This document shows positions 54,525 to 62,084 of a stretch of DNA of 64,000 nucleotides, piece after piece (the stretch's first letter is position 1; the number at the start of each line of letters is the position of its first letter). Under the pieces are notes generated by a model that was not told the DNA's origin, did not search any database, and saw only the letters and a program-made list of their open reading frames with translations. Source of the DNA: Paenibacillus kobensis NBRC 15729 (lineage in GTDB: Bacteria > Bacillota > Bacilli > Paenibacillales > Paenibacillaceae); the NCBI RefSeq assembly GCF_004000825.1, contig NZ_BILZ01000012.1, positions 45,571 to 109,570 on the forward strand, in the 5' to 3' direction. The position numbers were made by a program, and so were the translations under genes.

Positions 54525-54812
54525 CTAGGCTTTTGTTCTCGCCAACAAATACAAGAAGTACGGAGCGCCAATTACAGCTACGACAATACCGGTCGGCATC
54601 TCCATCTCCGGTATCAGTATGACGCGGCCAATCGTATCAGCAACTAGCGTAAGCAGCGCGCCGATGAATGCGCTCGTCGGCAGCAGCAGTTGATGCTTCG
54701 GACCGACCAGCACACGGGCTAGATGCGGACCTAATAAACCGACGAAATTGATGCCCCCGCCCACCGCGACACAAGAGCCCGCAAGCGCAGCGGCAGCAAA
54801 GAGCCCATCCAT
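54525..54812 (-). pseudogene. C-terminal remnant of a FecCD-type siderophore ABC permease
   Basis: 95 residues matching only the last third of a FecCD permease: AAALAGSCVAVGGGINFVGL, LLGPHLARVLVGPKHQLLLP and RVILIPEMEMPTGIVVAVIG followed by APYFLYLLART. Intact permeases have about 330 residues; no ribosome binding site precedes the first ATG, an in-frame stop lies two codons upstream, and no binding protein or ATPase gene is nearby. A degraded iron transporter gene is the simplest explanation. Confidence 0.82.
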
Positions 54813-54938
54813 AACTTAATGGCGCTATGCATTCGCTCAAAAATGAATCGCGGTCCGGCAGCGGCAGCGCGTGACTATGCAGCGCTAACCGTTACCGAAC
54901 CGCGGTCAACATCCTATCAATTAGAGCATATATTAACG

Positions 54939-55895
54939 TTACGGCTTTGTCCGGTATACCGCTTTATTATCGAGCCCCCGAATAACAGGAGTCCATGCTT
55001 CCGAATCCGGCGTCGAATCGAGCGCATCCTCAACCATCTGCAGCTTCGCATCCAGCGAATCGATATAATGCAGCGCAACAGCCTCCGCCGTCTGAGGCTG
55101 TACGGGACTTCCCCATTCGCCCGTATTATGGTGTGACAGCACCAAATGCTGCAGCCCGATGACCCGCTCCGAATCAAGCGGCAAGTCATTCTTAATGGCC
55201 GCTTCCGTAATCCAAGACGATGCCAGCGCAATATGGCCGATCAGCTTGCCGGTGACGCTGTAGTCGGATACGACGCCGAGCTGGGCCGTCATTTCTTCTG
55301 TCTTGGCTACGTCATGCAGAATAATGCCCGCCCTCAGCATATCCGCATTCAAGAACGGACGCTGCCGGCAGACGAATTCGCCAAGTTCAAGCATTCTTAC
55401 AATATGATACGCCAGCCCCGCATAGTAAGCATGATGATGCGTCTTCGCTGCCGGATAATGCATGAGCTTGTCCTCTGCTTTGCCGATACAATATTCGACG
55501 ATTGTACGCACTTCCGGATCGGTAACGGATGAAGCCGCTTGTTTGATCGTGTGAACGAGGTCAATGGGCCGAATCGGAGCTGAACGGATAAAATCGGTAA
55601 TCGACACGTTATCTTCAGGTAGCGCGGGGCGCATCTGAACGATTTTGACCTGCAGGCGTTCACGGTACGTCTGCACGATGCCCCGCACTTTCACAAGCCC
55701 CATTGGGAAAAACGTTTCTTTGTCCGTCGATGATACGTCCCACATTTTCGCTGACAATTGCCCGGTTGAATCACAAATTACGATATCAAAATAATCTTTG
55801 GGCGGCGTCGCATTCGTCTGTCTTATATCTAATTCCTTCAATAAATAAAACCCTGTAAACTCATCCGAGCTTACTAATTGCTTGATTTGCGTCAT
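54939..55895 (-). CDS. yhaM: 3'-5' exoribonuclease YhaM
   Basis: 318 residues. N-terminal OB-fold nucleic-acid-binding domain (DEFTGFYLLKELDIRQTNAT to GLVKVRGIVQTYRERLQVKI), then an HD metal-dependent domain: HHHAYYAGLAYHIVRM, AGIILHDVAKTEEMT and LQHLVLSHHNTGEWGSPVQP. YhaM trims RNA 3' ends in Gram-positive bacteria. GAGGAC precedes the ATG at 55895. Confidence 0.95.
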   Translation of the reverse strand: MTQIKQLVSSDEFTGFYLLKELDIRQTNATPPKDYFDIVICDSTGQLSAKMWDVSSTDKETFFPMGLVKVRGIVQTYRERLQVKIVQMRPALPEDNVSITDFIRSAPIRPIDLVHTIKQAASSVTDPEVRTIVEYCIGKAEDKLMHYPAAKTHHHAYYAGLAYHIVRMLELGEFVCRQRPFLNADMLRAGIILHDVAKTEEMTAQLGVVSDYSVTGKLIGHIALASSWITEAAIKNDLPLDSERVIGLQHLVLSHHNTGEWGSPVQPQTAEAVALHYIDSLDAKLQMVEDALDSTPDSEAWTPVIRGLDNKAVYRTKP

Positions 55896-55999
55896 GCCAG
55901 TCCTCCATCATTTTACGTTCGATAATTCTATTATACTACGAGATGCCGTTATGATGACTCGTAAATCATAGGTTGGCAAATCTAGCTTGTATGTTCGCA

Positions 56000-56027
56000 C
56001 AAAAAAACGCGATCCTAGCGGATCGCG
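56000..56027 (-). terminator. Terminator of the tRNA gene
   Basis: Perfect 8-bp stem CGCGATCC/GGATCGCG with a 4-nt loop, and TTTTTTT on minus, 14 bp past the tRNA 3' end. Confidence 0.93.
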
Positions 56028-56040
56028 TGGTTTGTTCATA

Positions 56041-56116
<76 letters not shown>

Positions 56117-56208
56117 GCTTGTGATTGTTTCGTCAGAAGCGACTTTTATAGAATACACCTTTGTCCGGAGCAAGTCAACCTTTATCATTGAGTTTTTTGT
56201 CGAAAAAA

Positions 56209-57147
56209 TTATTCTACAGCGCCGTATAGTCCGGAAGACAAATAGCGCTCTCCCGTATCCGGTAAAATAACGACGATCCGTTTGCCTCTATATTCCGGCT
56301 TCCTCGCCAACTGTGCCGCTGCATACACGGCCGCGCCAGACGAAATGCCGACCAGCAAACCTTCCAGTCTCGCCAATTTCCTAGACGTATCGTATGCCTC
56401 TTCCGAAGAAACCGTTATAATCTCATCTACAACCTCCCGCTGGAACACACCGGGAACAAAGCCAGCCCCAATGCCTTGAATCCGATGAGCACCCGGCTTG
56501 CCCCCGGACAACACCGGCGAATCGGAAGGCTCCACAGCCACAACGTGAATGGACGGCTTGCGTTCCTTCAATACAGAACCGACCCCCGTAATCGTTCCGC
56601 CTGTACCGACGCCAGCGACGAATACGTCCAGATCGCCGTCCGTGTCAGCCCATATTTCTTCCGCCGTCGTGCGGCGGTGAACGGCCGGGTTCGAGCTGTT
56701 CTCGAACTGCTGAGGAATGTATGAGCCCGGATTTTGCTGTTTCAGCTCCTCCGCTTTATTAATGGCGCCTCTCATCCCTTCCGATGCCGGCGTCAGCACA
56801 AGCTCCGCCCCGAGCGCCTTCATCAGCGCCCTGCGCTCCAAGCTGAACGATTCCGGCAGCACAATAATAAGCCGGTATCCGAGTGCAGCAGAGGCAAATG
56901 CGAGTGCGATACCCGTATTGCCGCTGGTCGGTTCAATAATGACCGAGCCCGGGTGCAGCTTGCCGCTCTCCTCGGCATCTTTAATCATCGCGAACCCGAT
57001 CCGGTCTTTCACGCTGCCAGCCGGGTTAAAGTATTCGAGCTTCGCTACGATCGAAGCTTCCAGCCCAAGCTGGCTCGCGTAATTAGTAAGCTGAAGCAGC
57101 GGAGTACGGCCGATCAACTCGGTTAAATTGTTTGCAATGCGACTCAT
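56209..57147 (-). CDS. cysK: Cysteine synthase (O-acetylserine sulfhydrylase)
   Basis: 312-residue PLP enzyme forming cysteine from O-acetylserine and sulfide. Seen: [16 protein letters not shown], the PLP-Lys in [16 protein letters not shown], the substrate loop [16 protein letters not shown], and the phosphate-binding [17 protein letters not shown], with the C-terminal [20 protein letters not shown] precedes the ATG. Cystathionine beta-synthase-like forms are unlikely at this length. Confidence 0.95.
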   Translation of the reverse strand: MSRIANNLTELIGRTPLLQLTNYASQLGLEASIVAKLEYFNPAGSVKDRIGFAMIKDAEESGKLHPGSVIIEPTSGNTGIALAFASAALGYRLIIVLPESFSLERRALMKALGAELVLTPASEGMRGAINKAEELKQQNPGSYIPQQFENSSNPAVHRRTTAEEIWADTDGDLDVFVAGVGTGGTITGVGSVLKERKPSIHVVAVEPSDSPVLSGGKPGAHRIQGIGAGFVPGVFQREVVDEIITVSSEEAYDTSRKLARLEGLLVGISSGAAVYAAAQLARKPEYRGKRIVVILPDTGERYLSSGLYGAVE

Positions 57148-57277
57148 ACGATCTCCTCCAGTGCCATCCGATTAACATCCGGGCGGCATGCTTTGTTTTC
57201 AACTAATTACATTATCTGTTAGCGAAAATCGATCTTCTATATCATATCCGGACAGCGCAATCCGTATGAACGGAAAC

Positions 57278-57316
57278 AACAAAGAAAGCTTGCCCGCACC
57301 GATGCGGACAAGCCTT
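57278..57316 (-). terminator. Terminator of the xylanase gene
   Basis: Stem AAGGCTTGTCCGC paired with GCGGGCAAGCTT (one G-U, one mismatch) and a 6-nt loop, then TCTTTGTTGTTT on minus, about 26 bp after the stop at 57343. Confidence 0.9.
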
Positions 57317-57342
57317 CTTCGAGTTGCCTTGATATTGCGAGA

Positions 57343-60300
57343 TTACTTAGCGCTTCCTGCTTGCAATTTCGTCAGCAGCGTAATCACGCGGTCGACCAGA
57401 ACGGCCGTTTCAGCACGCGAGATTTCGCTTTGCGGACGGAATTTGCCCGATGGATCGCCTGTTACAAGACCGAGCGATACTGCCAATGCAACATTCTCCG
57501 ATGCCCATTTGGAGATCGAAGCGTCGTCCTTGAATGCTGCTGCATCCACAGTTGCCAGTGAGCTGGCGTCAATACCGAGTGATTTGACTGCATAGTTGAA
57601 CGCTCTCATCAGGACAACGACTGCTTCTTCGCGAGTCATCGAATCGTTCGGACGGAAGCTTCCGTTCGCGCCGTTGATCAGACCTGCTTCAACCGCGGCT
57701 GCGATTGCTGCAGCGTCGCTGCGGCTTGCTGGTACATCCGCAAATGGAGAACCAGCATTCGCATTCGTCTCGAGTCCGAGTGCGCGAACGAGCATAACGA
57801 CGAGCTGCGAACGTTTCACATCTTCTTTCGGAGCGAACGAGTCGCTCGAAACGCCGTTAATGATGCCGAGCTCAACGAGGCGCTGGATTGCAGCTGCAGC
57901 AAAGTTGTTAGCTGGCACGTCCTTGAATTTCGGTCCGTTGCCGTTGCTACCGTTGCCTGGTGTTGTACCTGGATCTGTCGTTCCAGGGTCGGTCGTTACC
58001 GGATCCTTAGGATCTGGATCTTTTGGTGTAGGTCCACCAGGAATATATGGATTCGGATTTGGATCTGGAGTAGTAGGGCTTTGAACTTTGCCGGACAAAG
58101 TCAACTCGCCATAACCTGACGTATCTTGCCAGCCTTGGCCTGTCACGTCATTCCACGATGCAATGCTTTGACGACTGCCAGCCTTACCGTCATTGATCTG
58201 TACGTCAAAGCCAATCGTCGTATCATTGGCAGGTGTAATAGCAGTTAATGGAATTTTAACTTCAACGGTATAGTTGGTTCCGTCAAGCACCGTAGCGGAA
58301 TCGAAACCTTCAGAGATTTTAGCTGGATTAAACGACTTTTCATTATCGTAGTTGACGCGATATTGACCGTCATCTGCTTCATAACTAGCCGTTTTTCCAT
58401 TGTTCTGATCCACGAATATTTCAACGGAATCTTGTTCATGTGCAGCAGTGCTTGATTTGTCAAGCTCAGCGTTCGTGACTTGGAACAGAACATACAGATT
58501 CTGATCATCCCACAGCGCTTTCGCTTGTCCGTGTGCTCCCTGCCAAGCTGATTGATAACGATCAATTGGCAATACAGGTATATTCTCATTATTCCAGATC
58601 GAATCAATTGTACCATCAATGACAGGCGTGCCATATACTGCAGTCGATACTCTTGTTTCAGTTGCCGTTTGTTGATGCTCACTCAAATATTTATCTGGGT
58701 CAATAACAGCGTAGTAAGCTTCCTTCACTTGCAGCTTCTTATCGAACAGCAATGGATTATTCTCTGCTCTCCAGCTCGTTGCATCATCCACGCCCCAGAA
58801 AGTAACACGTCCGATATCTTTTCCTGCCTTAGCATGATCTTTGAAAATTTTCATTACCTGCGCATACAGATAAGCTTGTTTTTTAGAATCAGCATCGGCT
58901 AAGACATAGTTACTGCCAGCCATAATATCAAGCTCGGTGATGCTGACTTGAACGCCCAAGGAAAGGAACAGATCGAGGGAACGTTCAACATTGGACGCTT
59001 TGGTAGAGGTATTATAATGAGCCTGCATACCAACACCGTCGATCAGGAGCTTGCCGTTGTGCGCTGCTTTATACCTGTCGTTGATATCTTTGACCATGTT
59101 ATAAATGGCAGTTGCTTTATTCTGATTGTCTTCGTTGTAATCGTTGTAATAAAGCTTGATATTCCAATCCGGATGAGCATCAAGCACTTCTCTAGCAATC
59201 AGGAATGCCTGTTCAACGTAGTCATCGCCGATTGCTTTTTTCCAAGGGGCATCACGCAAAGACGATTTATAGTCAGAAGGATTAGAAGGATTATCATTCA
59301 TCGCTTCATTGACAACGTCCCATGATACTACCTTATTCTGGAAGTGCCCCATTACCGTCGTAATATGTGTGCGCAAATTATCAAGCGCTTCTTGACGGGT
59401 CAGAGGAGTTTTGCCATCACCATTAACTGTATTCATCCAAGCAGGCGTTTGTTGATGCCATACCAATACGTGACCATGCATTTGCATGCCTTGGGACAAC
59501 ACTTTATTTACCATTGCATCTGCGCTATCGAAGGTAAAGGTCCCTTTGGTACCCTGCAGTGCATCTGGCTTCATGCCATTGCCTGCCGTTGCGATGTTAA
59601 AGTGCATCTTCAGAAGGTCGTTTCTTACGTTCTCCACATCGTCAGTCACAATCGCCGTGCCGATTGGGAATAAGTTTGCATATGCATCTTTGAGTGGTGT
59701 AACGTTCGATTGCAAAATAATTGGACCGGAGCCTGTATCTTCGATGGAGACATCGTCAATATAGAACGTATCGTTCTTGTTGCCGGACTCCACATAAATC
59801 GTCACAGCGCTGTTCGAGAAATAACGGTAAGTACCTTCAAGCTTAACCCATCCGCTAGTTGGCGTTACTGATGCAGATTGCAGTGTCACATAAGTGTCAC
59901 CGCCGATTTGCGTAGACAACCTGAGTGTAGCGTTGGAAGAAGAACTCAGCTTCGCCCATAGAGAAATTTTGTATTCATAACCCGCCTTTACAATACTCGC
60001 AATATTAAGCGAAGGTCCTTGCCAAGTATCTTGTCTGCCTTCGACTTTCAAAGCGTATTGCCCGCCGGTCGTATGGTTCTCTGCATTCGTTACGGTCAGA
60101 GTCTCTTTATTGCCTCTGCCAACGAATCCCCCATCCGATTGATTCTCAAAATCGACCGAAGCTACTACGTTGCTGGCTTCCGTCACCTTCTCAGTGACCA
60201 ATACGTCACCAATGTAGAACGGTACAGTTGCACCTGCATCGTTAGTATGAATACGGATGCGAGTAGAGGCGTTCGAGGCATCGTAGGTAAACTCTTTCGT

Positions 60301-61230
60301 TAATGTCGCAGCGCCGCCTGCAACCATATTGCTGCTTACATAAATGTAGCCATAGTCATTCTCAGCACTCTGAAGCAAGAATTGTGGCGTGCCGGATGGA
60401 AGAGTCGTATTCGCATCGACGTAGACCGAAGTAGTCACCGTATACGTATGCCCGTCTTGAAGACCAAGATCAGCATAGGTGTAGTCAACCCCGTCCCAGT
60501 TGTTTGCTCTGTTGCCCACTAATACAGCCGTGCCATCAGCATTGCCGTTAAACACTTGGTTCGTTACCAACGACAGCTGAGCCGCTCCATTTGCCTTTCC
60601 TTTGACCGAAGCAGTTGCAAACGTATCGTGCAGAATTTCCTTCGGCCCCGCTTCTTTATGCGGTGTCATAATGAGAATATCTCCGATGTAGAACGGTACA
60701 TAAGTACCTGGATCATTGGATTCATCTGTTTGAATGCGGATGACCTTATCTTGGCTCGAATCCATCGTAAATTCCTTCGTAATCGTGAAAGCAGAACCAG
60801 CTACCATAGGGGCGCTAGCATAAGCAAGTGAATAAGTTGTTCCAGCTGTTTGAACAACCATACTTTTCCCTGCAGGAGTTACAGTGCTATCAAGATAACC
60901 AGTTACGGTATACGTGTACTTCTGGCCATTTACTAAGCCAAGATCGGCAAATGTAAGATCAATCGCATCATAGCCATGAGTTCTGTTATCTACATACATA
61001 GCTGCTCCATCATCATTGCCGGCAAATACTTTGCCGGTTACGAACGACGTATGCGCACTGCCGTTCACTTTTTCTTTGTTAACGCTGCCGGATGAAAAAT
61101 CCTGATGGTATACTGTATCTGTTGCTGCCGCCGCTGCCGCTTGCGTCGTGCCATTGGCGAGCCAGCCGGTCGGAATTAGCAAAGCTGCTGCAAGCAGCAT
61201 CGAGATAACTCGTTTAAGTTTTCTGCTCAT
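57343..61230 (-). CDS. S-layer-anchored multimodular endo-1,4-beta-xylanase (GH10)
   Basis: 1295 residues, exported and held at the cell surface, cleaving xylan. Signal peptide 1-31 (KRVISMLLAAALLIPTGWLA); two similar CBM22-like modules about 38-193 and 200-350 (each with GSAHTSFVT- or GAAQLSLVT-type starts); a CBM4/9/22-type module about 357-505; GH10 about 513-850 with acid-base Glu in SWDVVNEAMND (about residue 640) and nucleophile Glu in VSITELDIMAG (about 762); a CBM9-like module about 867-1047; a Pro/Thr/Gly-rich linker; three SLH repeats about 1100-1290 (FKDVPANNFAAAAIQRLVEL). CGGAGGGG precedes the ATG. Comparable to large SLH xylanases of Paenibacillus and Thermoanaerobacterium. Confidence 0.96.
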   Translation of the reverse strand: MSRKLKRVISMLLAAALLIPTGWLANGTTQAAAAAATDTVYHQDFSSGSVNKEKVNGSAHTSFVTGKVFAGNDDGAAMYVDNRTHGYDAIDLTFADLGLVNGQKYTYTVTGYLDSTVTPAGKSMVVQTAGTTYSLAYASAPMVAGSAFTITKEFTMDSSQDKVIRIQTDESNDPGTYVPFYIGDILIMTPHKEAGPKEILHDTFATASVKGKANGAAQLSLVTNQVFNGNADGTAVLVGNRANNWDGVDYTYADLGLQDGHTYTVTTSVYVDANTTLPSGTPQFLLQSAENDYGYIYVSSNMVAGGAATLTKEFTYDASNASTRIRIHTNDAGATVPFYIGDVLVTEKVTEASNVVASVDFENQSDGGFVGRGNKETLTVTNAENHTTGGQYALKVEGRQDTWQGPSLNIASIVKAGYEYKISLWAKLSSSSNATLRLSTQIGGDTYVTLQSASVTPTSGWVKLEGTYRYFSNSAVTIYVESGNKNDTFYIDDVSIEDTGSGPIILQSNVTPLKDAYANLFPIGTAIVTDDVENVRNDLLKMHFNIATAGNGMKPDALQGTKGTFTFDSADAMVNKVLSQGMQMHGHVLVWHQQTPAWMNTVNGDGKTPLTRQEALDNLRTHITTVMGHFQNKVVSWDVVNEAMNDNPSNPSDYKSSLRDAPWKKAIGDDYVEQAFLIAREVLDAHPDWNIKLYYNDYNEDNQNKATAIYNMVKDINDRYKAAHNGKLLIDGVGMQAHYNTSTKASNVERSLDLFLSLGVQVSITELDIMAGSNYVLADADSKKQAYLYAQVMKIFKDHAKAGKDIGRVTFWGVDDATSWRAENNPLLFDKKLQVKEAYYAVIDPDKYLSEHQQTATETRVSTAVYGTPVIDGTIDSIWNNENIPVLPIDRYQSAWQGAHGQAKALWDDQNLYVLFQVTNAELDKSSTAAHEQDSVEIFVDQNNGKTASYEADDGQYRVNYDNEKSFNPAKISEGFDSATVLDGTNYTVEVKIPLTAITPANDTTIGFDVQINDGKAGSRQSIASWNDVTGQGWQDTSGYGELTLSGKVQSPTTPDPNPNPYIPGGPTPKDPDPKDPVTTDPGTTDPGTTPGNGSNGNGPKFKDVPANNFAAAAIQRLVELGIINGVSSDSFAPKEDVKRSQLVVMLVRALGLETNANAGSPFADVPASRSDAAAIAAAVEAGLINGANGSFRPNDSMTREEAVVVLMRAFNYAVKSLGIDASSLATVDAAAFKDDASISKWASENVALAVSLGLVTGDPSGKFRPQSEISRAETAVLVDRVITLLTKLQAGSAK

Positions 61231-61271
61231 TTAGTGGATCCCCTCCGAAGTATTGTATAATTTAAAACCAA

Positions 61272-61286
61272 TTAATGCGCTTTCAT
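61272..61286 (-). promoter_or_regulatory. cre-like site in the xylanase leader
   Basis: Minus strand ATGAAAGCGCATTAA matches the cre consensus at all defined positions but one (A for the conserved C near the end). It lies about 35-50 bp downstream of a TATAAT box at 61323-61328, a position where CcpA acts as a roadblock. Confidence 0.5.
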
Positions 61287-61322
61287 TTTACTTCTCGGAC
61301 TAGTCCCCCTTTCCTACATTCG

Positions 61323-61328
61323 ATTATA
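61323..61328 (-). promoter_or_regulatory. -10 box of the xylanase promoter
   Basis: Perfect TATAAT on minus, about 95 bp before the ATG. No good -35 sequence at the normal distance, so an activator or an alternative -35 may be used. Confidence 0.45.
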
Positions 61329-61498
61329 TCGCGCTTCCCAAAATCCTTTTACCAGAGGAACTAAAGATTGTACTTTACTTTTTTAATACGAAGTCGAAAA
61401 TTGGTATAATTTTTGGAAGCTTTAAGAGAGCATCGCCAGCGACTGTTCCAGCTAATTCCAATGGTTATCCAATATAAGATACGATGATACGAGAGTGC

Positions 61499-61533
61499 AA
61501 AAAAGCCGGGCCCGGCGAACCGGACTCGGCTTT
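61499..61533 (-). terminator. Terminator of the sbcC-ycxB-like operon
   Basis: Stem AGCCGAGTCCGG/CCGGGCCCGGCT with mismatches and a short loop, followed by TTTTTTGC on minus; about 23 bp past the stop at 61556. Confidence 0.88.
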
Positions 61534-61555
61534 CTAACAAAGGCGCAGCCTTCTA

Positions 61556-62068
61556 TTACGCATTAAACTTGATTCTATCTTGAGGAATATGGAGCTCGAG
61601 CATCCGGCGGAAGGCTCCTGGATCAACATGCGTTTTCGGGATAACGAACCCTTGGTGATTGGCTATAAAGACCGCGTACTGCCGAGGGAATTCGACAATC
61701 TTCGTCATTTCCTTCCATCGTATCGTAAGATCGTTGGATGAAGTCAGCACCCGCATGCCGGCGGAGCCGCACTCAATCGTATGCTCTTGGCGAATGAACG
61801 GATTAGACCGGAATGAACGCCAAGTCTGCCACCGGTGGCTCCCCCACATTATAGCTCCAATAACGGAACAGACCAGCATTCCCATCGGTACAACCGCATA
61901 GGATTGCTTGCCTTCCGCACCGGCAATGAACGCCGTTCCGACGAATAAGACGAAGTAAAGCATAAGCAATAGAACAGCAAGCGTCCGATTATGATGAAAG
62001 TTAAAATGCCGGTAATCTTCCAGCGACAACGTATAGCGAAAAATAGGATAACGCACGTCGTTGTGCAT
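61556..62068 (-). CDS. YcxB-like membrane protein
   Basis: 170 residues. N-terminal FRYTLSLEDYRHFNFHHNRT precedes two adjacent membrane helices (LLLMLYFVLFVGTAFIAGAE; YAVVPMGMLVCSVIGAIMWG), followed by a soluble PH-like domain (IECGSAGMRVLTSSNDLTIR, WKEMTKIVEFPRQYAVFIAN) ending VIPKTHVDPGAFRRMLEL. This is the YcxB-like (C-terminal domain) pattern; function unknown. Starts 16 bp after the sbcC stop, so it is probably in the same operon. Confidence 0.85.
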   Translation of the reverse strand: MHNDVRYPIFRYTLSLEDYRHFNFHHNRTLAVLLLMLYFVLFVGTAFIAGAEGKQSYAVVPMGMLVCSVIGAIMWGSHRWQTWRSFRSNPFIRQEHTIECGSAGMRVLTSSNDLTIRWKEMTKIVEFPRQYAVFIANHQGFVIPKTHVDPGAFRRMLELHIPQDRIKFNA

Positions 62069-62084
62069 CGGCAGCCGATTCCTC

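Larger units (their letters stand above)
61231..61555. other. Leader of the xylanase gene
   Basis: 325 bp without a gene. From the xylanase start outward (minus direction reversed) it contains a near-consensus cre site (61272-61286), a TATAAT box (61323-61328) and the terminator of the YcxB-like gene (61499-61533). The remaining 61340-61490 shows nothing I can assign. Confidence 0.6.
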
